From the NCBI GenBank assembly GCA_947651335.1, contig CANSYV010000083.1:1-6492 (forward strand): DNA of 6,492 nt. The letters are read 5' to 3'. A program made the translations under genes and the position numbers. Numbering within the stretch: position 1 is the first letter of the stretch; every line of letters starts with the position of its first letter. Below are positions 1-6,480 of this stretch, in pieces. The notes under the pieces were generated by a model. It searched no databases, was not told where the DNA came from, and worked only from the letters and a program-made list of their open reading frames with translations. Source of the DNA: an uncultured Lachnospiraceae bacterium. GTDB taxonomy: Bacteria; Bacillota; Clostridia; Lachnospirales; Lachnospiraceae.

Positions 1-30
1 CTTCGCCTTCGTTTCCGCTTCCTTCGTTTC
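1..30. repeat. Two-unit 15-bp imperfect tandem repeat
   Basis: Positions 1-15 and 16-30 are two imperfect copies of a 15-bp unit that share the half CTTCGTTTC. On the coding (minus) strand they encode ETKEA followed by ETKAK, a charged low-complexity stretch directly after the last TPR of the lipoprotein. The array touches the window edge, so the number of copies is unknown. Confidence 0.5.
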
Positions 31-702
31 CATCTCCCCAGCCTTCAGAAGTTCTTCCTGGGCGCTGGGGAAATCCTCCATGAGATAATAAATGCGGCCT
101 CTCTGATAATAATCCTCTCCGCCCTCGGGTTTTAAGTTCAGAGCCCGGGTCAGATACTCTTTCCCGTCAGCCTGCATATCCTTTTCCGTATAAGCCTGGT
201 AAATATCCAGAAACATGCTATAACTGGTGTCCTGTTCTGCCGCGGCGTCAAAGTTGCTCTTAGCCGCGTCATACTGGTCCAGTTCCAGCCCGATACGGCC
301 CACCAGAAAATAGCAGGACGCGTCCGCGCCGATTTCCTTGATGGCCTCGCAGCTCTCCAGGGCTTCGTTGAGCTTTCCGCTTTCATATTCCGCGGCAGCC
401 TTATAAGACAGCACATCTTTTCTGAACTTTTTGCCGTCCTCTTCCTCCAACGCATACCCGAAAAGTGACACGGCCTGATCGTAATTTCCCATTTTCATAT
501 GGGCAATTCCCATTCCCCGCTGGGACTGGGGCACCTTCACATCCCGGTCCACAGATTCCTGAAAACCTTTCAAAGCCTGCGCGTACTCTCCCTGCTCCAG
601 TTTTTCACAGGCATCCTCATAGGCTTTTTGCTTTTCCCCGCCGCAGGCAGAAAGAAGCCATGCCGCTCCCAATGCCGCCAGCAGGATACGTTTCCTTTTC
701 AT
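1..702 (-). CDS. TPR-repeat lipoprotein, C-terminus cut by window edge
   Basis: The frame is open from the ATG at 702 to the left edge, giving 234 residues without a stop, so the protein is incomplete at its C-terminus. The N-terminus is a classic lipoprotein signal: basic MKRKR, a hydrophobic stretch, and a lipobox L-S-A-C with the lipidated cysteine at residue 20. The mature part should therefore be anchored to the outer face of the cytoplasmic membrane. The rest is helical with about six TPR-like units at roughly 23-54, 60-90, 96-125, 129-158, 161-192 and 196-226, with typical small/aromatic positions (for example GNYDQAVSLF, LDQYDAAKSNF). TPR arrays bind other proteins or peptides; no enzymatic motif is visible. 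The start is supported by a GGAG ribosome binding site inside the last codons of glmM and only 5 nt between the genes, so translation is probably coupled to glmM. A role in envelope assembly is inferred from context only. Confidence 0.85.
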   Translation of the reverse strand, partial: MKRKRILLAALGAAWLLSACGGEKQKAYEDACEKLEQGEYAQALKGFQESVDRDVKVPQSQRGMGIAHMKMGNYDQAVSLFGYALEEEDGKKFRKDVLSYKAAAEYESGKLNEALESCEAIKEIGADASCYFLVGRIGLELDQYDAAKSNFDAAAEQDTSYSMFLDIYQAYTEKDMQADGKEYLTRALNLKPEGGEDYYQRGRIYYLMEDFPSAQEELLKAGEMETKEAETKAK

Positions 703-707
703 AGAGC

Positions 708-2054
708 TTACTCCGCCGTCAATCCTTCTTCCCGCATCACCTGTACCACCTGGTCCACATACTGCCTGCACAGTTCCTGGGTGGAAGCTTCCACCATCAC
801 CCGCACCAGCGGTTCTGTGCCGCTCTCCCTGACCAGAATCCTTCCGTCTTCTCCCAGGGCTTCTTCCGCCGCTGCCACGGCCTGCTGTACTCTGGGATGT
901 TCCCGGGCCGCCTTCTTATCAGAAACCCGTACATTTTCCAAAATCTGCGGATAAATCTTTACCTCATCCGCCAGGTCTTTCAAAACTGCCTTTTTCTCCA
1001 TCAGGGCTTCCATCAGCATCAGGGAGGTGAGAATGCCGTCCCCTGTGGCCGCGTGGCGTGAGAAAATAATGTGTCCGGACTGTTCACCCCCCAGACTGTG
1101 CCCGTTGGCCATCATGTTTTCACAGACATATTTGTCCCCCACTGCCGTCTTCTCATAGGAAATCCCTTCCCTGTCCAGAGCCTTATACAGCCCCAGGTTT
1201 GACATAACAGTGGTCACAATGGTATTATTTGCCAGTTTTCCCTGCTCTTTCAGATACTTGCCGCAGATATAGAGAATCTTATCTCCGTCCACCACGTTTC
1301 CCATATGGTCAACAGCAATACACCGGTCCGCGTCCCCGTCATAGGCGAATCCCACATCCAGCCCCTGTTCTCTCACAAACTGCTGCATCACTTCAATATG
1401 AGTGGAGCCGCAGTTGGTATTAATATTGGTGCCGTCCGGGGTATTGTGAATCACATACGTCTTTGCCCGCAGAGCGTCGAACACACTTTTTGCGATGGCA
1501 GAGGCGCTTCCGTTGGAGCAGTCCAGCCCCACTTTCACATTTTTAAAGGCATGGGCAGGTATGGACATGAGATACCCGATGTACCGGTTCCTCCCCGCGG
1601 AAAAGTCAACGGTGCGCCCGATATCCGCCCCTGTTGCCAGAGGAAGCTCCCGGTATTCCCCGTCCAGATATTTCTCAATCTGTTCCTCCACAGCCGCCTC
1701 AATCTTCTGCCCCGTGCCGCTGATAATCTTGATTCCGTTATCATAAAATGGGTTGTGGCTGGCAGAAATCATAATCCCGCAGTCAAAATCCTCTGTCCGC
1801 ACCACATAAGAAACACTGGGTGTGGTGGTCACATGCAGCAAAAAGGCATCTGCCCCTGACGCGGTGAGTCCGGCTGCCAGGGCATATTCAAACATGTAGC
1901 TGCTTCTTCTCGTATCTTTTCCGATGGCAATCTGCGCCTTTTTCCCCTGCCCGTAATACCATCCCAGAAAACGCCCCACCAAAAATGCGTGCTCCGCCGT
2001 AAGGACTGTGTTGGCCTCCCCGCGGAAACCGTCCGTACCAAAATATTTTCCCAT
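708..2054 (-). CDS. glmM: Phosphoglucosamine mutase GlmM
   Basis: Cytoplasmic enzyme that interconverts glucosamine-6-phosphate and glucosamine-1-phosphate, the step before GlmU on the route to UDP-GlcNAc for peptidoglycan. The 448-residue length is normal for the family. The N-terminus MGKYFGTDGFRG is the family signature. The phosphoserine loop ISASHNP is at 96-102, with Ser99 the expected phosphorylated residue. The metal loop DGDADR is at 239-244 (Asp239, 241, 243), the sugar-binding loop GGEQSGH at 322-328, and the phosphate-binding loop RESGTEP at 409-415. All four alpha-D-phosphohexomutase motifs are present in order, so the enzyme should be active. The start at 2054 is preceded by AAGGAGG at 2064-2070 with 9 nt spacing. 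An out-of-frame ATG at 2062 is too close to that site to be used. It follows the nucleotidyltransferase gene by 22 nt and precedes the lipoprotein gene by 5 nt. Confidence 0.97.
   Translation of the reverse strand: MGKYFGTDGFRGEANTVLTAEHAFLVGRFLGWYYGQGKKAQIAIGKDTRRSSYMFEYALAAGLTASGADAFLLHVTTTPSVSYVVRTEDFDCGIMISASHNPFYDNGIKIISGTGQKIEAAVEEQIEKYLDGEYRELPLATGADIGRTVDFSAGRNRYIGYLMSIPAHAFKNVKVGLDCSNGSASAIAKSVFDALRAKTYVIHNTPDGTNINTNCGSTHIEVMQQFVREQGLDVGFAYDGDADRCIAVDHMGNVVDGDKILYICGKYLKEQGKLANNTIVTTVMSNLGLYKALDREGISYEKTAVGDKYVCENMMANGHSLGGEQSGHIIFSRHAATGDGILTSLMLMEALMEKKAVLKDLADEVKIYPQILENVRVSDKKAAREHPRVQQAVAAAEEALGEDGRILVRESGTEPLVRVMVEASTQELCRQYVDQVVQVMREEGLTAE
711..714 (-). promoter_or_regulatory. 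Ribosome binding site of the lipoprotein gene inside glmM
   Basis: On the minus strand the last sense codons of glmM read GCG GAG, supplying a GGAG Shine-Dalgarno core 8 nt before the lipoprotein ATG at 702. The glmM stop codon lies between them. This layout suggests that the downstream start is served by ribosomes finishing glmM. Confidence 0.6.
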
Positions 2055-2076
2055 TGTTCCATTCCTCCTTATGAAG

Positions 2077-2991
2077 CTATAATTTTTCCGGATATACGCC
2101 CCTGCGTATCAGATTGGCAAATGCCTCTCTGACCACATATTTATCCTCCTGGTAGGTGACGCCGAACCAGACATCTTTCGTCTTTAATACTGAAACCGCG
2201 GCCTTTTCCTCTCCGATAAGCCGGTCCACAATATCCGGAAGCAGGTATTCTTTCTTCAGATCCTTTTGACCCCACTGGGATAAAAATTCTTTGAATCCCT
2301 GTTCCAGCTCCCGGACAAATTCCGGAGTCAGCCCCCACATATTCATGGAAACCAGCGCTTTCGGGTCCAGAGCCTTTTCTGTGCCGTCCGGACAGACTGT
2401 ACAGGCTCCCCCGGGCACCTTTCGAATGTTCCTGGTCTCATCCACCCCCAGCAGCCTGCCCTCTTTGTCCATGCGGCAGATGCCCCTGGTCACCTCTCCG
2501 TAATCGCTCAGGGTGTTGCCCAGAATAAATCCAGCCATGCAGATATCCAGCTTCCCGGAGGAAACACGGTCTTCTATAAGATATTCATGAACTTTGGAGA
2601 ATGCCTCTTTTCCATAATAGTCATCCGCGTTGACCACCGCGAAAGGTTCTCTCAGGAACTCTCTTGCAGCCAGCACAGCCTGCCCGGTGCCCCAGGGCTT
2701 TACTCTCTCTGGCGGGCAGGAGAACCCGGCTGGCACATCTTCCAGCTCCTGAAAGGCATACTCAACTTCTGTCCGCTTCTCGATTCTGCTTCCAATCACT
2801 TCCCGGAAATCTTTTTCCAGATCCCGGCGTATAATGAATACCACTTTATTAAAGCCGGCCTGCAGGGCGTCGTAAATGGAATAATCCATAATAATCTCAC
2901 CGTTTGGCCCCACTGGCTCCAGCTGCTTGATTCCCTTGCCAAACCGGCTCCCAATTCCCGCAGCCATAATCACCAATGATGTTTTTTTCAT
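2077..2991 (-). CDS. Sugar-phosphate-type nucleotidyltransferase, substrate unknown
   Basis: A 304-residue protein of the GT-A-fold NTP-transferase superfamily, whose members typically join NTP and a sugar-1-phosphate (or a similar phosphate) to make an activated NDP compound. The nucleotide-binding signature MAAGIGSRFG starts at residue 9, followed by Lys22-Gln23 and the stretch EPVGPNGEIIMDYSI. A GTGQA motif at 101-105 probably contacts the base or ribose. NADDYYG at 121-127 carries the expected metal-binding aspartate. VSMNMWGL at 214-221, EYLLP at 248-252 and VWFGVTYQEDK at 274-284 are typical of a clostridial 'nucleotidyltransferase family protein' group. It lacks the left-handed beta-helix of GlmU and is not a standard GalU, RmlA or GlgC. 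The start has AAGGGAG at 3000-3006 with 8 nt spacing. The gene lies 26 nt after prfA and 22 nt before glmM, which suggests a link to amino-sugar or envelope precursors; the substrate is inference only. Confidence 0.85.
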   Translation of the reverse strand: MKKTSLVIMAAGIGSRFGKGIKQLEPVGPNGEIIMDYSIYDALQAGFNKVVFIIRRDLEKDFREVIGSRIEKRTEVEYAFQELEDVPAGFSCPPERVKPWGTGQAVLAAREFLREPFAVVNADDYYGKEAFSKVHEYLIEDRVSSGKLDICMAGFILGNTLSDYGEVTRGICRMDKEGRLLGVDETRNIRKVPGGACTVCPDGTEKALDPKALVSMNMWGLTPEFVRELEQGFKEFLSQWGQKDLKKEYLLPDIVDRLIGEEKAAVSVLKTKDVWFGVTYQEDKYVVREAFANLIRRGVYPEKL

Positions 2992-3017
2992 CTGTGCCGC
3001 TCCCTTCTTTTGCCTTT

Positions 3018-4094
3018 TTATGCTTCTTCATTCAGGCGGCTCAGCCGCAGGGCCTGGTCCGCAGCGATAAGGCTGTCAATAATTTCTTCCAGATCTCCTC
3101 CCAGCACAGCCTCCAGGCGGTGAAGGGTCAGCTTGATTCTGTGGTCAGTGACCCTTCCCTGGGGAAAGTTATACGTCCGGATCTTCTCTGAACGGTCCCC
3201 TGTGCCCACCTGGCTCCTTCTGGCCTCCGCCTCCGCGTCGTGGCGCTTTTCCAGTTCCATCTCGTACAGTCTGGAACGCAGAACCTTCAGCGCCTTTTCC
3301 TTATTCTTCAGCTGGGATTTCTCATCCTGGCAGGAAACCACCAGACCTGTGGGAATATGAGTCAGCCGCACGGCGGAATCCGTGGTGTTGACGCACTGTC
3401 CCCCGTTTCCGGAAGCCCGGAACACGTCGAACTTACAGTCATTCATATCCAGCTGGAAATCAATCTCCTCCGCCTCAGGCATAATGGCCACGGTTATAGT
3501 GGAGGTGTGGATACGCCCGCCAGACTCTGTCTCCGGCACCCTCTGGACACGGTGTACCCCGCTTTCGTATTTCAGCCGGGAATATGCCCCCTGCCCGTTG
3601 AGCATAAACACCACTTCCTTAAATCCGCCGATGCCGTTCTCATTCAGACTGAGCATCTCTGTCTTCCACCGTCTGCTCTCCGCGTATTTTACATACATCC
3701 GGTAAATATCCGCCGCAAAAAGGGCTGCCTCATCTCCGCCGGCTCCTGCCCGGATCTCCACAATTACATTTTTATTATCATTGGGGTCTTTGGGCAGAAG
3801 AAGAATCTTCAGCTCCTTCTCCAGCTCTGCCATGCGTTTTTTGGACTCTGCCAGCTCCTCTTTCAGCATTTCCCGCATTTCTTCATCTGATTCTTCTTCC
3901 AGCATGGACAGACTGTCCTCCTCTGTCTGCCTGCACTTTTTATATTCCTGATACGTATCCACCACTGGCTGCAGATCGCTCTGCTCCTTCATCAATTTCT
4001 GAAAATGCTCCGGGTTTCCCGCCACATCCGGCTGCCCCAGCTCTCCCAGCAATTCCTCAAACCGAATCAGCAGATTTTCTAATTTATCAAACAT
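3018..4094 (-). CDS. prfA: Peptide chain release factor 1 (RF1)
   Basis: Class I release factor that reads UAA and UAG in the ribosomal A site and triggers peptide release. The 358-residue length is standard. The N-terminal coiled-coil domain spans roughly 1-100 and ends in [17 protein letters not shown] is at 117-123. The codon-recognition tripeptide is PET at 187-189 within [11 protein letters not shown], the P-x-T form that marks RF1; RF2 has SPF. The catalytic GGQ is at 231-233 in [18 protein letters not shown], with Cys instead of the common His after GGQ; I regard this as a lineage variant rather than a defect. The C-terminal signature [14 protein letters not shown] is at 307-320. Gln233 is the expected methylation target of PrmC, encoded just upstream. 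The start at 4094 has GGAGG 5 nt away, and that site includes the last base of the prmC stop codon. Confidence 0.98.
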   Translation of the reverse strand: MFDKLENLLIRFEELLGELGQPDVAGNPEHFQKLMKEQSDLQPVVDTYQEYKKCRQTEEDSLSMLEEESDEEMREMLKEELAESKKRMAELEKELKILLLPKDPNDNKNVIVEIRAGAGGDEAALFAADIYRMYVKYAESRRWKTEMLSLNENGIGGFKEVVFMLNGQGAYSRLKYESGVHRVQRVPETESGGRIHTSTITVAIMPEAEEIDFQLDMNDCKFDVFRASGNGGQCVNTTDSAVRLTHIPTGLVVSCQDEKSQLKNKEKALKVLRSRLYEMELEKRHDAEAEARRSQVGTGDRSEKIRTYNFPQGRVTDHRIKLTLHRLEAVLGGDLEEIIDSLIAADQALRLSRLNEEA

Positions 4095-4099
4095 GTTTT

Positions 4100-4104
4100 C
4101 CTCC
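4100..4104 (-). promoter_or_regulatory. prfA ribosome binding site overlapping the prmC stop
   Basis: The minus strand reads TAGGAGGAAAAC then ATG. TAG (4106-4104) is the prmC stop and its G is the first base of the GGAGG Shine-Dalgarno core. Spacing to the prfA start is 5 nt. This fixes the prfA start and points to coupled translation of the two genes. Confidence 0.8.
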
Positions 4105-4976
4105 TACATACAACCCTCTATATCCGGGGAATATCCCAGAACAGCCCGCTCCTGGCCGGACAGATCCCTCAGCCGCCTCACCTGCCGGTATCCTGCGGCC
4201 TCCATATGTGACTGCACCCAGTCCCCCTGACTGGAACCGATTTCCATCAGCAGTATGCCCCCCGGCCGCAGATATCCGGCACTGTCTGCCAGCAGCCTCC
4301 TGTAAAAATCCAGGCCGTCCCCTCCCCCGTCAAGGGCCAGGCGGGGGTCATATCTGCCCACTTCCTCCATCAGCAGGTCAATCTCCCCTCCTGGTATATA
4401 GGGGGGATTGGATACAATCATATGATACTTTCCCTCCACCTGCGCAAACAGATCACTTTCTATAAATTCAGCCGCAATCCCCAGGCGGCGGCTGTTCTCC
4501 CTGGCCGTTTCCAGCGCCTTTGGGGAGATATCCACCCCGGTGCCTTCTGCCCCTTTACAGTGATAAAGCAGACTCAGCACAATACAGCCGCTTCCGGTAC
4601 ACATATCCAGCACCCGCTGGCCCGGCCGCAGCAGCTTTCTCGCCTCCTCCACCAGAACTTCCGTGTCCTGGCGGGGAATCAGCACATGGGGATTCACCAC
4701 AAATTCCAGCTCCATAAACCATGCCCGCCCCAGAATATGCTGCAGAGGCTCCCGTTTTCCCCGCCTGTCCAGGTAATCAGCGAATTGTTTCTGCCGCCTG
4801 CCGTCCTCTTCCAGCACATCATCTCTGTGGGTATAGTAATAAGCACGGTCTATCTGCCACACTTCCTCCATAAGATACCAGGCATCCAGCCCCGCATCCG
4901 GCACTCCTTTTTCTTCCAGAAAAGCAGTTCCTCTTTTCCATATCTGCCCCAGAGTCAGCCGGTCTTCCCGTTTCAT
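4104..4976 (-). CDS. prmC: Release factor glutamine methyltransferase PrmC
   Basis: S-adenosylmethionine-dependent enzyme that N5-methylates the glutamine of the GGQ motif in release factors, raising their peptide-release activity. At 290 residues it has the usual size. An N-terminal helical substrate-binding domain (about 1-85) ends in PLQHILGRAWFMEL. PRQDTE follows at 101-106. The SAM-binding loop LDMCTGSGCI is at 123-132 and the acidic ribose-binding strand VDIS at 148-151. The catalytic NPPY tetrapeptide is at 190-193, the hallmark of methyltransferases that act on amide nitrogens. LLMEIGSSQG at 242-251 is also typical. The start overlaps the stop of the DUF1385 gene by four bases (ATGA), and GAGG at 4984-4987 lies 7 nt upstream. 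Its substrate RF1 is encoded 9 nt downstream, which makes the assignment very firm. Confidence 0.97.
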   Translation of the reverse strand: MKREDRLTLGQIWKRGTAFLEEKGVPDAGLDAWYLMEEVWQIDRAYYYTHRDDVLEEDGRRQKQFADYLDRRGKREPLQHILGRAWFMELEFVVNPHVLIPRQDTEVLVEEARKLLRPGQRVLDMCTGSGCIVLSLLYHCKGAEGTGVDISPKALETARENSRRLGIAAEFIESDLFAQVEGKYHMIVSNPPYIPGGEIDLLMEEVGRYDPRLALDGGGDGLDFYRRLLADSAGYLRPGGILLMEIGSSQGDWVQSHMEAAGYRQVRRLRDLSGQERAVLGYSPDIEGCM

Positions 4977-5947
4977 ACCGAGACCTCTTCCGGCACTGAT
5001 TCAGCCGCGTCCTTCTCTCTTGGCACTGAAGTCTCTTCACTTCCGGCCAGATAAGCCCTCCAGTCGAAGACAGCCTCCACTGCCTCAATGGCCACCTGGG
5101 CCATATCCGGTTCCGGCTCCCGGGTGGTCAGCTTCTGCAGTGCCAGCCCCGGCTTACTTAACAGAGAAATCAGCCCCTGGTCACTGCTGCCCGCCCAGCG
5201 GATAAATTCATAAGAAATCCCCGCAATCAGCGGAAGCAGAACAATCCGCAGCAAAATCTGCATCCACTTGGTCTCAATAGGCAGCAAAGTGATCCCGAAA
5301 TGGATAATCACGCTGACCACCATCACAAACAACAGGAAACTGGTCCCGCACCGTTTATGCTGGCGGGAGCTTTTCATCACATTTTCCACTGTCAGCTCCA
5401 GGCCGTTTTCCACACAGTTGATACATTTGTGCTCCGCGCCGTGGTACATAAACGTCCGCTGGATATCCTCCATGCGGGAGATCAGCAGCAGATAGATGAG
5501 AAACAGCACGATTCTCACAACTGCCTCCGCCGCGGCAAAGGCCATATCCGACGCGGTGAGATATTTCACCCCCTGGGCAATCCAATAGGGCAGAACCATG
5601 AACAGGCCGATGGACAAAAGAAGCGCCACAAAAACTGTGCCGTAAATAAACAGATTGTCCAGCTTCTTTTGTTTCTCAGGCTCCCGCTGTACCTCCTCTT
5701 CCTCCTCAAAAAAGGAGGCAGAATACATGAGACACTTGGTGCCCACCACCAGGGAATCCACAAAGCTGACAACGCCCCGCATCAGAGGCCATTTCATCCA
5801 CCCATGTTTTCCAAATACACTTTTATAATCTTCTACTTTTATCTCAATCCCACCGTCAGGTCTGCGCACTCCCACTGAATATACGTCCCCATGGCGCATC
5901 ATAATGCCTTCCATGACGGCCTGTCCGCCGATATTTGACGACTTCAT
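4973..5947 (-). CDS. yqhQ: DUF1385 (YqhQ-type) integral membrane protein
   Basis: A 324-residue membrane protein of the DUF1385/YqhQ family, whose biochemical function I do not know to be established. The N-terminal signature GGQAVMEG is at 7-14. A very acidic patch FFEEEEEV follows at 79-86. Four hydrophobic segments, probably transmembrane, lie near 98-122, 140-157, 202-222 and 229-250. Between the second and third is the conserved polar stretch MYHGAEHK (167-174) plus KRCGTSF (198-204); its His, Glu and Cys residues could bind metal, which is inference. The C-terminal TTREPEPDMAQVAIEA (274-289) is a family hallmark. The start at 5947 was chosen because a perfect GGAGGT lies 6 nt upstream. 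An ATG at 6004 in frame would add 19 residues but has no good binding site and its extra codons span a terminator-like hairpin. The stop overlaps the prmC start by ATGA, tying it to release-factor methylation genes. Confidence 0.9.
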   Translation of the reverse strand: MKSSNIGGQAVMEGIMMRHGDVYSVGVRRPDGGIEIKVEDYKSVFGKHGWMKWPLMRGVVSFVDSLVVGTKCLMYSASFFEEEEEVQREPEKQKKLDNLFIYGTVFVALLLSIGLFMVLPYWIAQGVKYLTASDMAFAAAEAVVRIVLFLIYLLLISRMEDIQRTFMYHGAEHKCINCVENGLELTVENVMKSSRQHKRCGTSFLLFVMVVSVIIHFGITLLPIETKWMQILLRIVLLPLIAGISYEFIRWAGSSDQGLISLLSKPGLALQKLTTREPEPDMAQVAIEAVEAVFDWRAYLAGSEETSVPREKDAAESVPEEVSV

Positions 5948-5953
5948 TTTACT

Positions 5954-5959
5954 ACCTCC
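5954..5959 (-). promoter_or_regulatory. Ribosome binding site that sets the yqhQ start
   Basis: The minus strand shows GGAGGT followed by AGTAAA and then ATG at 5947. The strength and 6-nt spacing of this site decide for the internal methionine over the ATG at 6004. Confidence 0.85.
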
Positions 5960-5963
5960 AACG

Positions 5964-5994
5964 AAAAATAGGGCGAGATAATCCACCTCACCCT
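5964..5994 (-). terminator. Terminator-like hairpin between rpmE and yqhQ
   Basis: On the minus strand AGGGTGAG (5994-5987) pairs with CTCGCCCT (5977-5970) through 8 bp including one G-U, with a 9-nt loop. One A and then five Ts follow (5968-5964). This has the form of an intrinsic terminator or attenuator. It ends only 4 nt before the yqhQ Shine-Dalgarno site, leaving no room for another promoter, so expression of yqhQ-prmC-prfA from the rpmE promoter would depend on read-through. Confidence 0.65.
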
Positions 5995-6039
5995 GTTCAT
6001 TCACTATGCCTCTTTCGTGACAGATCCTTGAGCAGATCC

Positions 6040-6240
6040 TTACTGAAGACCATATTTCTTATTAAATTTATCAATACGTCCCCGTGCCTGTGCCGCCTTC
6101 TGCTGTCCGGTATAGAACGGATGGCATTTGGAACAGATTTCCACGTGGATTTCCTTTTTTGTGGAACCTGTGGTAAATGTATTTCCGCAGTTACAGGTCA
6201 CTTCCGCCTGATAATATTCTGGTTGGATTGCTTCTTTCAT
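6040..6240 (-). CDS. rpmE: 50S ribosomal protein L31, zinc-binding type
   Basis: A 66-residue protein matching bacterial L31, a small peripheral protein of the large subunit that helps bridge it to the small subunit. The N-terminal MKEAIQPEY and the C-terminal [12 protein letters not shown] are typical. Four cysteines at 16, 18, 36 and 39 (CNC and CSKC) form the zinc site of the 'C+' form, unlike the cysteine-free paralog made during zinc shortage. The start at 6240 is preceded by AGGGGTGAT at 6246-6254, a close match to the anti-Shine-Dalgarno complement. A promoter of its own lies about 70 bp upstream. Position just downstream of rho and upstream of yqhQ-prmC-prfA matches the order I expect in Lachnospiraceae. 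Confidence 0.97.
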   Translation of the reverse strand: MKEAIQPEYYQAEVTCNCGNTFTTGSTKKEIHVEICSKCHPFYTGQQKAAQARGRIDKFNKKYGLQ

Positions 6241-6302
6241 TTGTTATCACCCCTGTCTGTTTCGTATTCTTATTTCCTATTTCTTTACAGTTCCTAAACA
6301 GT
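6241..6302 (-). promoter_or_regulatory. rpmE 5' leader, possible L31 autoregulatory structure
   Basis: The untranslated leader between the predicted transcription start (near 6302) and the rpmE ATG is about 60 nt. On the minus strand two CTGT tracts (6301-6298 and 6290-6287) face two ACAG tracts (6260-6257 and 6256-6253) just before the Shine-Dalgarno site. CTGTTT (6301-6296) could pair with AAACAG (6262-6257) through 6 bp, or the two CTGT/ACAG pairs could nest. Ribosomal protein leaders upstream of L31 genes are known from several phyla including Firmicutes; whether this one belongs to that class cannot be decided by eye. Confidence 0.35.
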
Positions 6303-6308
6303 CATTGA

Positions 6309-6337
6309 ATTATAGCATATTCCTTCTTCAAATGCAA
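6309..6337 (-). promoter_or_regulatory. Sigma-A promoter of the rpmE operon
   Basis: On the minus strand there is a -35 box TTGCAT (6337-6332), a 17-bp spacer, and a perfect -10 box TATAAT (6314-6309) with an extended TG (TGC-TATAAT). An A/T-rich stretch directly upstream (about 6339-6354, overlapping the end of rho) could act as an UP element. Transcription is expected to begin near 6302. Confidence 0.85.
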
Positions 6338-6342
6338 GTTCT

Positions 6343-6480
6343 TTAAATAAATTTCTGTTTCTTGGCAATCTGCACGAATTCCCAGTTGCTTTTTGTCTTG
6401 GCGAACATATTCAGAATCTGCTCCACCGCCTCATCTGTCTTCTTTTCGGGTCTCTTCTGATTGTTCCCGGATATACTTCT
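6343..6480 (-). pseudogene. rho: 3' remnant of rho (transcription termination factor)
   Basis: The last 32 codons (6441-6346, stop TAA at 6345-6343) read as the C-terminal helix region of Rho: KTDEAVEQ, then FAKTKSNWEF, ending in KKQKFI. The TK-[ST]-N-x-EF pattern and the KFI end are what I expect of clostridial Rho, and the position before rpmE fits. Upstream of about 6441 the frame continues as GNNQKRPEK, which does not resemble Rho, and an in-frame TAA stands at 6483-6481. No start codon with a ribosome binding site is apparent within the open stretch. The other two frames over 6442-6492 do not look like Rho either, so a single indel would not repair it. It may be a disrupted gene, a rearrangement junction or an assembly join. 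If rho is intact elsewhere in the genome, this is a leftover fragment. Confidence 0.6.

Noticed and set aside
1305..1859. Long plus-strand open frame of 184 codons
   Set aside because: It lies wholly inside glmM on the opposite strand, has no recognisable domain, and no ribosome binding site stands out; it is a by-product of GC-rich codon use.
2055..2076. Possible promoter or terminator between the nucleotidyltransferase gene and glmM
   Set aside because: The 22-nt gap holds only the ribosome binding site; no hairpin with a T tract or paired -35/-10 boxes is visible.
3240..3890. Plus-strand open frame of 216 codons
   Set aside because: It is antisense to prfA, whose motifs are all intact, and its translation shows no protein family features.
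4422..5054. Plus-strand open frame of 210 codons
   Set aside because: It is antisense to prmC and the end of yqhQ; its composition is rich in Pro, His and Gln, as expected for a shadow frame.
5945..6004. Upstream ATG at 6004 as the start of the DUF1385 protein
   Set aside because: The extra 19 residues cross the terminator-like hairpin, lack a good ribosome binding site, and precede the family signature. The ATG at 5947 has a perfect GGAGGT 6 nt upstream.
6021..6040. Direct repeat CAGATCCT at 6021-6028 and 6033-6040
   Set aside because: Two 8-bp copies in a short spacer, with no symmetry or known site, are too little to support an operator.
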